From Sodalis sp. dw_96 (GTDB taxonomy: Bacteria > Pseudomonadota > Gammaproteobacteria > Enterobacterales > Enterobacteriaceae), in assembly GCF_018449575.1 (NCBI RefSeq), contig NZ_JAAVUT010000001.1, positions 1 to 64,000 of the forward strand: 64,000 nt of DNA, in the 5' to 3' direction. A program made the position numbers and the translations under genes. The notes beneath the pieces were generated by a model. It was not told where the DNA came from and did not search any database. It saw only the letters and a list, made by a program, of their open reading frames with translations. Of the stretch, positions 26,599 through 35,962 are shown in pieces (the stretch's first letter is position 1; the number at the start of each line of letters is the position of its first letter).

Positions 26599-27344
26599 CA
26601 GACATCGAGCTCCGTTGAGATAAAGAAGCGATCCCCGCGAAAATGAGAACGCGTAAATTCCACGGCATGGCCTTGGGCGGAAAATCCGAGCCGTTGCAAT
26701 ACAAGCAGCGGGTCGCCCGCAGAAATGCCCAAGTGTGCGGCCTGTTCGGCGGTGGCGAGGACGGCCCCGTAGCGCTGGACAATTTTCACCGGTTTGGTCC
26801 CCATGGATAACATCGCGGCATACAGGGATGTTGAACCGTCATAGCCCGCGGGTACGGCGTCCACAGGGATTACCGACGACTCGATATATATCGGGATTTG
26901 ATCGGCGAACCGCAATTGTTCAAGGCGCAGCACCCATGCGCCGGGCGCCAGACCCAAATTGAAGGTCTCGTCCGGCAGCACAAGTCCGCGCCGGGTGGAG
27001 AGCAGGCGTGAGTGCGCCTTGACGCCGCGGTTTTCCATATCTTTCGAAAAGCCGGTAAGCACTTCTTTAGGTGCCATCACCCGGGCGCTGATAAAGGTAC
27101 CGGCCCCCGGACGGCGATCGATAACCCCTGATTCCTCGAGAAATTCCAGTCCGCTGCGCAGGGTAGTGCGCGATACATCAAGCACCTCGCACAGCAGTCG
27201 TTCGGCCGGCAGCTTTTCCCCCGGCAGCAATTCCCCCGCCTGTACCGCCTCTTCCAATACCCTGGCGACAATCGCGCTTCTTAAACCGTTGGGCTGCAAC
27301 GCCATGCGCGCCTTAAGAAAGTTACCGAGAGTGGTCATTTCCAT
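26598..27344 (-). CDS. GntR-family regulator with UTRA domain (NagR/HutC type)
   Basis: A 248-residue repressor-type protein. The winged helix-turn-helix spans about residues 20-87 (GEKLPAERLLCEVLDVSRTT, RPGAGTFIS), and a UTRA ligand domain fills the C-terminal two thirds (SSVIPVDAVP ... QRLGFSAQGHAVEFTRSHFRGD). Between the kinase and nagA it very likely responds to GlcNAc-6-P or GlcN-6-P and controls both this operon and the divergent ABC importer. The start overlaps the kinase gene by 23 bp. Confidence 0.88.
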   Translation of the reverse strand: MEMTTLGNFLKARMALQPNGLRSAIVARVLEEAVQAGELLPGEKLPAERLLCEVLDVSRTTLRSGLEFLEESGVIDRRPGAGTFISARVMAPKEVLTGFSKDMENRGVKAHSRLLSTRRGLVLPDETFNLGLAPGAWVLRLEQLRFADQIPIYIESSVIPVDAVPAGYDGSTSLYAAMLSMGTKPVKIVQRYGAVLATAEQAAHLGISAGDPLLVLQRLGFSAQGHAVEFTRSHFRGDRFFISTELDV

Positions 27345-28257
27345 TTAATGCCTCTTCATCCTGATAGGTGCTAAATGAGGCATCATCAGATGTCGCCGCG
27401 CCCGTGGCAATGAGATAGCAGCCGTACAGCGCATCGGCGGCCGGAACGGCCACCGGCCTTCCCAGCCGTCGGGCGAGACCGGGACCGAGAACGCCGGCAA
27501 GGCCTCCGGCCATAAACAGCGGCACGCTTTCATCCAAATCCAGCAGGGCGGCAAGCCGTTCATAATGATCCGTGGCCTCATGTAACAGTCCCTGGGCAAA
27601 CAGGTCGCCTTCCTGTGCGCTGGCGATCACCCACGGGGCGTAAGCGGCAATCTGAAACGGACGGATGCCGGCGAAACTTTCGGCAATGCCGCCCTGTGAT
27701 GCGAGTTGTTGCAGGATACGGCGCGCCAATATCGTCGGCGCCTTTATCCCGTCATAAACCTCAACCGCGTGACGCAGCGCTTTGCGGCCTAACCACACGC
27801 CGGAGCCGCGATCGCCGCCGATCCAGCCCCAGCCGTCCCGGCGAATCGACCGCCCGTCGGGATACAGGCGATGGGCCACCGCCCCGGTACCGGCGATAAT
27901 CAATGCGCACGGCCTGCCGGCGCCGGCGCCTATCAGCGCCGCGTGGCCATCCATTTCCAGCGACAGCGTGGCGAAGGGCGGGATCCGTTGCAGAAAAACG
28001 CCCCGGGTGACGGTGGGCAGCGTGCCGGCGGCGGCGATCACCGCCGTGACATTCTCCGGCGACAGTTCGCCTTGGCCGTGCTGTGCCGCACAGGCACGCC
28101 ACACCGAGACGACATTATCAGCGGCCATAGCAGGGTCGGAGGAAACATTGCATGGCCCGGCAACGGCATCGGCCAGTACCGTACCGTCACGGTCATATAG
28201 CCGGCCGCGCGTATTTGTCCCCCCGCCGTCGATACAGAAGATCAAGATTATGTTCAT
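27322..28257 (-). CDS. BadF/BadG-type ATPase, probable N-acetylglucosamine kinase
   Basis: A 311-residue ASKHA-fold kinase. The phosphate-1 motif is FCIDGGGTNTRGRLYD near the N-terminus, ALIIAGTGAVAHRL gives phosphate-2, and GWIGGDRGSGVWLG follows, as in N-acetylglucosamine and glucosamine kinases of the BadF group. It would phosphorylate the amino sugar brought in by the divergent ABC importer, to feed NagA. ATG 28257 has no good ribosome site, and a repeated ATACCAAT element touches it, so translation of the first gene may depend on transcript position. First gene of the operon. Confidence 0.85.
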   Translation of the reverse strand: MNIILIFCIDGGGTNTRGRLYDRDGTVLADAVAGPCNVSSDPAMAADNVVSVWRACAAQHGQGELSPENVTAVIAAAGTLPTVTRGVFLQRIPPFATLSLEMDGHAALIGAGAGRPCALIIAGTGAVAHRLYPDGRSIRRDGWGWIGGDRGSGVWLGRKALRHAVEVYDGIKAPTILARRILQQLASQGGIAESFAGIRPFQIAAYAPWVIASAQEGDLFAQGLLHEATDHYERLAALLDLDESVPLFMAGGLAGVLGPGLARRLGRPVAVPAADALYGCYLIATGAATSDDASFSTYQDEEALNGNDHSR

Positions 28258-28278
28258 ACCAATACAATACCAATTGGT
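28256..28278. promoter_or_regulatory. predicted GntR operator at the kinase start
   Basis: Two direct copies of ATACCAAT (28256-28263 and 28267-28274, 11 bp apart) are followed by a palindrome ACCAATTGGT (28269-28278). The element touches the kinase start codon. Read leftward it gives TTGGTAT repeats, similar in spirit to NagR-type sites that carry TGGTAT. Binding by the local GntR protein is inferred. Confidence 0.45.
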
Positions 28279-28790
28279 CGAAAAAGATCAATACCCTTTG
28301 CTGCTAACGCGGCAATATTTTAGCGCATGCCTTTAATTTTTGTCTTTTACCGAAGAAGGTCATAAGAACTTTATATCTCATAAAGTCAAAATAGAGACAG
28401 ATAAATAGCCAATGGGGGTTCCTTTTTAAAAATATTTTTATAACATTAAGTCAATTTTTCTTGTCTGGTATTTTTATCTATAGATAGATATAACATATTA
28501 AAAAATATGATTATTATTCAGTTATAATAAAACATTGTGTTCCACATATCTTTTTCTTATGGCGTTATCGTTATCGTTTTTTATTATATTTATAACGAAC
28601 CCATTAAGCCTTTGCTATGTATGACGCGTCGGAGGAGTAATTCAATACTAAAGATAAGATTCTCATATTTAATCAGCAAAACCCTCGTTAAAAGTATAAA
28701 TCACTTCTTGCTAAATGGTTTTTTTTGGTATTAATTTAGAACCCAGATAATCAAAACGCCACGAAAAACCACATCAAACAGGAAACGCTT
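28279..28790. promoter_or_regulatory. divergent promoter gap of the amino-sugar genes
   Basis: About 510 AT-rich bases between the kinase operon and the ABC importer. It contains an AT palindrome TATCTATAGATA at 28475-28486 and no supported gene; a 65-codon frame at 28537-28734 lacks features of a real protein. The importer begins at 28791. Confidence 0.45.
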
Positions 28791-30053
28791 ATGAAATCTC
28801 TCGGTATAGCGGCCTTATTCGCAGGCTTCTTTCTCGCAATCGTTGCGCCCGCCTCCGCGCAGAGCACTGAGCTGACCATCGAAAGTTGGCGTAATGATGA
28901 TCTGATGATCTGGCAGGAAAAAATTCTACCGGTTTTTCATAAAGAGCATCCCGACATTCACGTTACCTTTTCGCCGACGGTTTCAACACAATATAACGCG
29001 GCCCTGAATGCCAAACTGGATTCCCGAACCGCCGGCGACCTGATTACCTGCCGGCCTTTTGATATTTCCCTCAATATGTTTCAGCGCGGCCAACTGGCGG
29101 ATTTAACTCAGCTGCCCGGCATGGCTAATTTCACTCCGCTGGCGAAAACCGCCTGGTCCACCGACGACGGGAAATCGACTTTTTGCGTTCCCATGGCGGC
29201 GGTCCTGCACGGTTTTATCTACAACAAGGATGCGTTTAAGAAACTGGGACTGACGCCGCCCACCACCCAGGAGGAGTTTTTTAAACTGCTGGATGCGATA
29301 AAAAAAGACGGTACCTATACGCCGCTGGCGATGGGAACCGCCGACGAGTGGGGCACGGCGTCAATGGGCTATCAGAATATCGGCCCGACGTTTTGGAAAG
29401 GAGAGGTCGGCCGCAAGGCGCTGCTTGACGGAACGCAGAAACTCACCGACCCGGACTGGGTTAAACCTTTCGAGGTGCTTCAACGCTGGGCTCCGTATAT
29501 GGGCAAAGGTTTCAAGGCCCGCTCTTATTCCGATAGCCAGAATATGTTTACCCTTGGCCGGGCGATTATCTATCCCGGCGGATCGTTTGAAATCGCGCCG
29601 TTCGAAAGCCAGGGCGTCGATTTTGCCATGGGGGCCTTTCCGCCGCCTGTGGATGAAAACGGCAAATGTTATGTCACCGATCACCCGGATATCGCGATGG
29701 GCATGAATGCCAAAACTCCGCATCCGGAAGCCGCGCGACTTTTTTTGAGCTGGGTGGCGTCGGATGAATTCGCCCAACTTTACGCCAGCGCGCTGCCGGG
29801 ATTTTTCCCGTTGTCGAAAGCCAAGGTCAAGATTACCGATCCCCTGGCTATGGATTTTATGAAAATGCGCACCCGCTGCGAAACCACCATCCGGCCGTTT
29901 TATCAGATTCTTTCCCGGGGTAATCCCAGCACCGAAGAGCTGAATAAAGTGGTATCGGCGGCGGTGATCAGCGGAACGCTCACCCCGCAGGACGCGGCAA
30001 AACGCATGCAGGACAGTGTGGGCTGGTACGGTCCGCAAAAAGCGGCGAAATAA
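28791..30053 (+). CDS. carbohydrate ABC transporter substrate-binding protein
   Basis: A 420-residue periplasmic family-1 solute-binding protein. The signal peptide (KSLGIAALFAGFFLAIVAPASA, cut near residue 23) is clear. The mature protein starts QSTELTIESW and shows the usual DLITCRPFDISLNMFQRGQLADLT and HGFIYNKDAFKKLGLTPP segments. With the divergent kinase, GntR and NagA genes the likely ligand is GlcNAc or a chitooligosaccharide. It is the first gene of a four-gene importer operon. Confidence 0.9.
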   Translation: MKSLGIAALFAGFFLAIVAPASAQSTELTIESWRNDDLMIWQEKILPVFHKEHPDIHVTFSPTVSTQYNAALNAKLDSRTAGDLITCRPFDISLNMFQRGQLADLTQLPGMANFTPLAKTAWSTDDGKSTFCVPMAAVLHGFIYNKDAFKKLGLTPPTTQEEFFKLLDAIKKDGTYTPLAMGTADEWGTASMGYQNIGPTFWKGEVGRKALLDGTQKLTDPDWVKPFEVLQRWAPYMGKGFKARSYSDSQNMFTLGRAIIYPGGSFEIAPFESQGVDFAMGAFPPPVDENGKCYVTDHPDIAMGMNAKTPHPEAARLFLSWVASDEFAQLYASALPGFFPLSKAKVKITDPLAMDFMKMRTRCETTIRPFYQILSRGNPSTEELNKVVSAAVISGTLTPQDAAKRMQDSVGWYGPQKAAK

Positions 30054-30113
30054 TAACCGAGTGCTTATTCAGTCGGCCAACGCCGGCTGAATGTCATATT
30101 GTGAGAGGTTTTT

Positions 30114-31043
30114 ATGATCGCAGTGAGAAATAAGCGTCCTTTTCGTTGGTATATTCCGGTATTTCTTATTCCGGCTATTGTTATTTACAGCGTCGTCATG
30201 GTCTGGCCGTTATTCGAGAGCCTGCGGATGTCGCTCTATTCAGGTCACGACACTGACCAACAGGTCTTCATCGGATTGGCTAATTATAAAAAGCTATTCG
30301 GCGATGTCTTTTGGTCCGGACAATTCTGGAATGCGCTGAAAAATAATTTTCTTTTCTTTGTTATTCATATGATTGTGCAAAACCCCATCGGCATAGCTCT
30401 TGCGGCGCTGCTGTCGCTGCCCATCGTGAAAGGCAAGGCGGTTTACCGCACGATATTTTTTATTCCCGCGATGCTCTCTTTTGTCATCGTCGGTTTTGCC
30501 TGGCGGTTGATACTGAGTCCGACCTGGGGCGTGGCGGAATCGCTGTTGAGCGCGGTGGGACTGGGATCCTGGTTTCAGCCCTGGCTGGGTCAGCAGAGCA
30601 CCGCGCTGATAACTCTCTCGCTTATTTCGGTCTGGCAATTTGTCGGCATTCCGATGATGCTGATTTACGCCGCGCTTTTATCCATCCCGGATGAACTCAT
30701 CGAGGCGGCCGAATGCGACGGCATCACCGGCTTCGCGCAATTTTTCAAAATAAAACTTCCATTACTGTGGCCGTCCATCGGGATAATTTCCATTCTGACT
30801 TTTGTCGGTAATTTTAACGCCTTTGATCTGGTGTATGTCGCGCAGGGGGTTTTTGCCGGGCCGGACGGATCGACCGAGCTGCTGGGTACGCTGTTGTTTC
30901 GCACCTTCTTTGGCAATACCACCCAGCTTGGCGATCCCTATATGGGCGCCACCATTGCGGGCATTATGTTTGCCATTATTCTTGTTGGCGTGATGCTTTA
31001 TCTGTTCGGTATTCAACGCCGTTTAACCTATTACAAATTGTGA
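30114..31043 (+). CDS. carbohydrate ABC transporter permease 1 (MalF/UgpA type)
   Basis: A 309-residue inner-membrane permease with six predicted helices. The first helix follows a basic N-terminus (RNKRPFRWYIPVFLIPAIVI), and the EAA coupling loop is ELIEAAECDGITGFAQFFKIKLP (given here only as its key part: EAAECDGI and F-x-K-I-x-L-P). FFIPAMLSFVIVGFAWRLI marks the MalF/UgpA group. Separated from the second permease by 6 bp. Confidence 0.9.
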   Translation: MIAVRNKRPFRWYIPVFLIPAIVIYSVVMVWPLFESLRMSLYSGHDTDQQVFIGLANYKKLFGDVFWSGQFWNALKNNFLFFVIHMIVQNPIGIALAALLSLPIVKGKAVYRTIFFIPAMLSFVIVGFAWRLILSPTWGVAESLLSAVGLGSWFQPWLGQQSTALITLSLISVWQFVGIPMMLIYAALLSIPDELIEAAECDGITGFAQFFKIKLPLLWPSIGIISILTFVGNFNAFDLVYVAQGVFAGPDGSTELLGTLLFRTFFGNTTQLGDPYMGATIAGIMFAIILVGVMLYLFGIQRRLTYYKL

Positions 31044-31049
31044 GGCGTC

Positions 31050-31889
31050 ATGAATTCATTTTATAGCCGTCTGCGCGTCATCGCACCCATTCATGCCATT
31101 CTGATCTTCTATGCGGCAATTTGTATCGCACCGGTAATCCTGATCGTTATCAATTCTTTTAAAGGCCGCGCCTGGATATTCAATGAACCGATGTCGCTCC
31201 CGGTCGGACAGGCCTTCAGCCTGATTGGTTATAAAACGGTATTCAGTATCGGCAATTTTCCACTTTATTTTGAAAACAGTTTCATCATCACCCTGGTGTC
31301 GCTGGTGCTGACCATCGTGTTCGGCGCGATGGCGGCTTTTGCCGTGTCGGAATATGAATTCCGAGGCAAAGAGGCGGTCAACCTCTACCTGATCCTGGGG
31401 ATTATGATCCCTATCAGACTGGGCACCGTGGCCATTTTAAAGCTGATGGCGGATACCGGGCTCAGCAATACCCGCACCGCGCTGATCCTGGTGTATACCG
31501 CTCAGCACCTGCCGTTGGCGGTGTTTGTCCTGTCGGAATTGATGCGACAGGTTTCCGACGATCTCAAAAATGCCGCCCGTATAGACGGTCTGTCGGAATA
31601 TCGCATTTTGTTTCGTCTGGTGATGCCCATTATGCGTCCGGCCATTGCCACTATCTGCGTTTTTACCATGATCCCCATTTGGAACGACCTCTGGTTTCCG
31701 CTGGTTCTCGCGCCGGGTGAGGAAACCCGCACCGTTACGTTGGGGGCCCAGACCTTTATCGGACAATTTGTCACCAATTGGAATGCCGTGCTGGCCGCCC
31801 TCACGTTGGCAATCATTCCCATTGTTATTCTTTATCTCATTTTTTCACGGCAAATCATCAGCGGCATTACTTCCGGCGCCGTGAAATAA
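31050..31889 (+). CDS. carbohydrate ABC transporter permease 2 (MalG/UgpE type)
   Basis: A 279-residue inner-membrane permease. Helix 1 is IHAILIFYAAICIAPVILIV; YFENSFIITLVSLVLTIVFG opens the transport domain; the coupling loop has LKNAARIDGLSEYRILFRL, and the C-terminus ends with a membrane helix and GITSGAVK, the standard MalG-type tail. It partners permease 1 and the ATPase starting 28 bp later. Confidence 0.9.
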   Translation: MNSFYSRLRVIAPIHAILIFYAAICIAPVILIVINSFKGRAWIFNEPMSLPVGQAFSLIGYKTVFSIGNFPLYFENSFIITLVSLVLTIVFGAMAAFAVSEYEFRGKEAVNLYLILGIMIPIRLGTVAILKLMADTGLSNTRTALILVYTAQHLPLAVFVLSELMRQVSDDLKNAARIDGLSEYRILFRLVMPIMRPAIATICVFTMIPIWNDLWFPLVLAPGEETRTVTLGAQTFIGQFVTNWNAVLAALTLAIIPIVILYLIFSRQIISGITSGAVK

Positions 31890-31917
31890 ACAGGCTTAAC
31901 GAAAGGAAACCCGTTTC

Positions 31918-33000
31918 ATGGGAAATCTTATTTTGCGTAATATCACCAAATGTTATCATAAAACCGAGGTGCTAAAGCGCGTTGACGTTGACGTGGCCAA
32001 CGGAGAGTTTGTGGTGATAGTCGGTCCTTCCGGCTGCGGAAAATCGACTTTGCTGCGTATTATCGCCGGCCTCGAAAACCAAACCAGCGGCGAGGTTATC
32101 ATCGGTGATAAAGACGTCAGCCTACTGGCCCCCGCTCATCGCGGAATCGCCATGGTGTTTCAAAGCTATGCCCTTTATCCTCATCTGACCGTCGAGGGCA
32201 ACATGACCCTTGGCCTGCGCCAGGCGCGCGAGCCGGCGAAAATCATTGCCGATCGCGTCGCTGAAGCGACACGCATACTGGAGCTGGAGCCCTACCTCAA
32301 ACGCAAGCCCGGGCAATTGTCCGGCGGACAGCGGCAAAGGGTGGCCATAGGCCGCGCCATTACGCGCCACCCGCAAGTGTTTCTTTTTGACGAACCGCTG
32401 TCGAATCTCGACGCCGCGTTACGCAACCAGGTGCGGGTTGAGATTGCCGATTTACACCGTCGGCTCGGCACCACCATGATTTATGTCACCCATGATCAGG
32501 TGGAGGCGATGACGCTGGCGGATCGTATCGTGGTGATGGACGCGGGCATTATTCAGCAGATCGGCACGCCTTCGGCGCTTTATCGTCAGCCCGCCAACCT
32601 GTTCGTCGCCGGTTTTATCGGTACCCCAAAGATCAATTTGCTCACCGGGCATATGGCAAACGCCCGGATTGATATCGACGCTATCGGCGTCCTTAGTACG
32701 AAACCTGCCGGCAAGGGCCCGGTCACCGTCGGTATCCGGCCCGCGGATTTTATCATTAACGCCGATCCGCGGGACGACAGCGCGTTTAGCGGGAAGGTTA
32801 TCGGTACGGAATATTTGGGGAATGTCACCTATATCCGCGTGCTGCTGGGTAACGGACAAACTGTGGTGGTTGAAGAGAAGCCCGACCATCTCTGGCAACA
32901 CGACCAGCCGGTTTATCTCGGGGTGAATATGGCGAACGTGCATGTGTTTGATGGTGCGGGTATACGCCTGGACCTCAACAAGACCACCGTCACCGATTAG
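31918..33000 (+). CDS. carbohydrate ABC transporter ATP-binding protein (UgpC/MsmK type)
   Basis: A 360-residue ATPase with a C-terminal TOBE regulatory domain. Walker A is GPSGCGKST (about 39-47), the Q-loop MVFQSYALYPH, signature LSGGQRQR, Walker B VFLFDEPLSNLDA and the switch VTHDQVEAMTLADRI. The TOBE part begins near residue 240 (FVAGFIGTPKINLL). Many importers of this group share one ATPase, but here it is encoded in the same operon, so a dedicated role is likely. No clean intrinsic terminator follows. Confidence 0.92.
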   Translation: MGNLILRNITKCYHKTEVLKRVDVDVANGEFVVIVGPSGCGKSTLLRIIAGLENQTSGEVIIGDKDVSLLAPAHRGIAMVFQSYALYPHLTVEGNMTLGLRQAREPAKIIADRVAEATRILELEPYLKRKPGQLSGGQRQRVAIGRAITRHPQVFLFDEPLSNLDAALRNQVRVEIADLHRRLGTTMIYVTHDQVEAMTLADRIVVMDAGIIQQIGTPSALYRQPANLFVAGFIGTPKINLLTGHMANARIDIDAIGVLSTKPAGKGPVTVGIRPADFIINADPRDDSAFSGKVIGTEYLGNVTYIRVLLGNGQTVVVEEKPDHLWQHDQPVYLGVNMANVHVFDGAGIRLDLNKTTVTD

Positions 33001-33235
33001 GTATGGTCATCACGGAGCGATGAGGGCATTTTTCAAACAAAAAGGGTTTTCCGAAGAAAAAATTATCAGTGACGGCGTGGGTTTTAGCCGGAAAATTGTG
33101 CACCAGATCTCACACCGCATAAACAACGTTAATGTGCGGTTGCCTTGGACGGGGTTTTGTCATCTACACTGAAAAGCATGTCGCATTTTTCCCGATGACT
33201 CGGTCTAAGAGGTCGCCCCTTCCAAGGAAACCACC

Positions 33236-34573
33236 ATGAATTCACTGTCTGCGTCTGCCAAATTGCCTCAGCGCGGGGCCAAGACCATTTTTAGCGTCAC
33301 CAGCGGCAATTTCCTGGAAATGTATGATTTTATGGTGTTTGGCTATTACGCCACCGCCATCGCGAAAACCTTTTTTCCCGGTACGAACCCCTTTGCCTCC
33401 TTGATGCTGACCTTGATGACTTTCGGCGCCGGATTCCTGATGCGGCCGCTGGGAGCCATCCTGCTGGGGGCCTATATTGACCATCACGGTCGTCGCAAGG
33501 GCCTGCTGCTGACGCTGGGATTGATGGCGCTGGGCACCCTGACCATCGCCTGCACCCCCGGCTATGCCACCCTCGGCATGGCGGCGCCGATCATTATTTT
33601 GCTGGGCCGTTTGCTCCAGGGTTTTTCAGCCGGAGTGGAACTTGGCGGCGTGTCGGTTTACCTGGCGGAAGTGGCCCCCAAAAACCGTAAGGGCTTCTAT
33701 GTCAGCTGGCAGTCCGGCAGCCAGCAGGTGGCGGTTATTTTCGCCGCCCTGCTGGGATTGATGCTTAATCATCTGTTAAGCAACGATCAGGTGACCAATT
33801 GGGGCTGGCGCATTCCTTTCGTCATAGGCTGCCTTATCGTGCCGTTTCTGTTCTGGATCCGGCGCATGCTGGAGGAGACGGCGGTGTTTAGCCAGCGCAC
33901 CCACCATCCTTCCATGAAAGAAATTATGCGTTCGGTGGCGGGTCACTGGGCGCTGGTGCTGGCGGGCATGCTGATCGTGGTCACCACCACGGTGATGTTC
34001 TACATGATTACCGCCTTCACCCCGACCTTCGGCAAGACCGTGCTTTTATTGAGTGACCGGCAGAGCTTTCTGGTTACCATGGCGGTGGGCATTTCCAATC
34101 TCTTCTGGCTACCGGTGGCGGGGGCCTTCTCTGACCGGGTCGGCAGGCGACCGTTGCTGCTGCTATTCACCCTGCTGATGGTTTTTACCGCCTGGCCGTC
34201 GCTGCGCTGGCTGGTGAAGGATGCATCCTTCGAACATCTGCTGGAAGTGGAGCTGTGGCTGTCATTTCTCTATGCCGGTTATAACGGCGCCATGGTGGTG
34301 TATCTGACCGAGATTATGCCGGTGGAACTGCGCGCCAGCGGATTTTCCATGGCCTACAGTCTGGCTACGGCCCTGTTCGGCGGATTTACGCCGGCTGTCT
34401 GCAGCTATCTGATTCATTTCACGGGGGATAAATCCATGCCGGGGGTGTGGCTTACCCTGTCGGCGCTGTGCGGATTGGCCGGCACGCTGATTATCCCGCG
34501 GCTGGTGAGGCAATATCAGGCGGAGCGCGTCCCTCCGGCGGTCAATGCCCTGAATAGCGGGAGCGGCGGCTGA
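33236..34573 (+). CDS. MFS tricarboxylate transporter, TcuC/CitA-like
   Basis: A 445-residue, twelve-helix proton symporter of the metabolite:H+ symporter family. VTSGNFLEMYDFMVFGYYA, LMRPLGAILLGAYIDHHGRR, GRLLQGFSAGVELGGVSVYL and NWGWRIPF closely follow the citrate-proton symporter and TcuC sequences I know from Salmonella. Citrate or tricarballylate is the likely substrate. The tcuA/tcuB dehydrogenase genes and tcuR are absent from the window, so it is an orphan here. The start ATG 33236 has AAGGAA upstream. Confidence 0.85.
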   Translation: MNSLSASAKLPQRGAKTIFSVTSGNFLEMYDFMVFGYYATAIAKTFFPGTNPFASLMLTLMTFGAGFLMRPLGAILLGAYIDHHGRRKGLLLTLGLMALGTLTIACTPGYATLGMAAPIIILLGRLLQGFSAGVELGGVSVYLAEVAPKNRKGFYVSWQSGSQQVAVIFAALLGLMLNHLLSNDQVTNWGWRIPFVIGCLIVPFLFWIRRMLEETAVFSQRTHHPSMKEIMRSVAGHWALVLAGMLIVVTTTVMFYMITAFTPTFGKTVLLLSDRQSFLVTMAVGISNLFWLPVAGAFSDRVGRRPLLLLFTLLMVFTAWPSLRWLVKDASFEHLLEVELWLSFLYAGYNGAMVVYLTEIMPVELRASGFSMAYSLATALFGGFTPAVCSYLIHFTGDKSMPGVWLTLSALCGLAGTLIIPRLVRQYQAERVPPAVNALNSGSGG

Positions 34574-34644
34574 TATGCTTTACGTCTCGGACGATTTTGT
34601 CACGGCGCGTCCCGTTAAGCGCAAGACATGGCTTATACTTAACA

Positions 34645-34842
34645 CCCCCCGTATCGGGGGCTGAGCTTGTTGACAAAGTGCCTGGTCGGGACAGGCTGCC
34701 AGATCGTAAACACGCCGTGAATCCATCCCTGGAGGCTCGATCCGCGCCATCCATGGCGCGGACGGTTTACTTTTCTGGCAGCCTGCCCCGCCTCATTGAC
34801 GCCGAGTACGTTTGTCAGCAGTCTGAGCCCCCATATCGGGGG
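34645..34842. repeat. palindromic intergenic element with nested hairpins (MITE-like)
   Basis: About 198 bp between tcuC-like and uxuA. Outer arms (34645-34702 and 34775-34842) are imperfect inverted copies: CCCCGTATCGGGGGCTGAG with TTGACAAA and CAGGCTGCCAG on the left, and the mirror series on the right. Inside are GTAAAC/GTTTAC ends (34706 and 34765) around two small hairpins, one with the perfect palindrome GCGCCATCCATGGCGC-like core near 34744-34760. It codes for nothing. The composition recalls the dispersed intergenic palindromes of enterobacterial plant pathogens; only one copy is in this window. Confidence 0.7.
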
Positions 34843-34894
34843 CTGTCTATTTGCGGAGAACCGGTAAACATACAGCGGAGGTATTTACCGCCAA

Positions 34895-35962
34895 TCAGGC
34901 ATTGTTCTCAAGGGCTTCCCACAGGCCGAGCAGATAACTCAGGCCGATGGCGCGGTCATACAGGCCGTAGCCGGGGCGACCGGTCTCTCCCCAGATAAAA
35001 CGACCGTGGTCAGGACGGATATAACCGTCAAACCCGTTGTCATGCAGGGTTTTCATGACTTTAAACATATCCAGCGAACCGTAGCGGGATAAATGGGCCG
35101 ACTCGTAGAAGTCTTTATCCTGAATGCGCTTGATATTGCGGACATGGGCGAAATGGATACGTTTACGGCGGGTGAATTCTTCCAGAATCCCGTAGACGTC
35201 ATTGGTAGGATCCTCGGCAATGGAGCCGGTGCAGAGCGTGATGCCGTTGGCCTCGGAATCGACGGCATTGCAAATCCAGTCTAAATCCTCACGGTTTTTC
35301 ACCACCCGCGGCAGGCCGAAAATGGAATACGGCGGATCGTCGGGATGAATGGCCATTTTCACGCCCACTTCTTCACAGACCGGGATAATTGCCTGGAGGA
35401 AATAGGCCAGGTTTTCTCGCAGCTTTTTATCATCCACATCTTTATATTTGGCGAACAGCGTCTGCACCTGGGCCAAACGCTCCGGTTCCCAGCCCGGCAA
35501 TGCAAAGCCGTTGGCATTGTCCAGGACCTCTTTCACCACGTCTTCCAGCGATTTGTCGATGCCCTTTTTTTCAAAGGCCATAGTCAGGGAACCATCAGGC
35601 AGCACGTAGTTCATATTGGTCTTCATCCAGTCAAAGACCGGCATGAAGTTATAGCAGATAACCTTGACGCCGAACTCGGCCAGGTTGCGGATGGTCTGCT
35701 TATAATTGGCAATATATTGGTCGCGGCTCGGCAATCCGATTTTGATATCGTCATGGATATTGACGCTTTCGATGACTTCCATCGTCAGATTGGCCTTATG
35801 CGCCAGCCCAACCAATTTTTCAATTTTGTCTTTCGGCCAGACTTCCCCCACCGGCACGTCGTACAACGCACCGACCACACCTTCCACTCCGGGCACCTGG
35901 CGAATATAATCCAGGGTGACTTTATCTTCGTCCGGCCCAAACCAGCGCATTGTCATTTGCAT
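34895..35962 (-). CDS. uxuA: mannonate dehydratase
   Basis: A 355-residue cytoplasmic TIM-barrel enzyme that dehydrates D-mannonate to 2-keto-3-deoxygluconate in glucuronate breakdown. MQMTMRWFGPDEDKVTLDYI at the start, the VKVICYNFMPVFDWMKT block, AIHPDDPP (metal and substrate site, near residues 229-236), CTGSIAEDP and IRPDHGRFIW are typical. The length matches the shorter Bacillus-type subgroup rather than the 394-residue E. coli form. ATG 35962 is preceded by AAAGGTGG at proper spacing; an in-frame GTG at 35974 overlaps that site and is unlikely. No other hexuronate gene lies nearby. Confidence 0.92.
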   Translation of the reverse strand: MQMTMRWFGPDEDKVTLDYIRQVPGVEGVVGALYDVPVGEVWPKDKIEKLVGLAHKANLTMEVIESVNIHDDIKIGLPSRDQYIANYKQTIRNLAEFGVKVICYNFMPVFDWMKTNMNYVLPDGSLTMAFEKKGIDKSLEDVVKEVLDNANGFALPGWEPERLAQVQTLFAKYKDVDDKKLRENLAYFLQAIIPVCEEVGVKMAIHPDDPPYSIFGLPRVVKNREDLDWICNAVDSEANGITLCTGSIAEDPTNDVYGILEEFTRRKRIHFAHVRNIKRIQDKDFYESAHLSRYGSLDMFKVMKTLHDNGFDGYIRPDHGRFIWGETGRPGYGLYDRAIGLSYLLGLWEALENNA

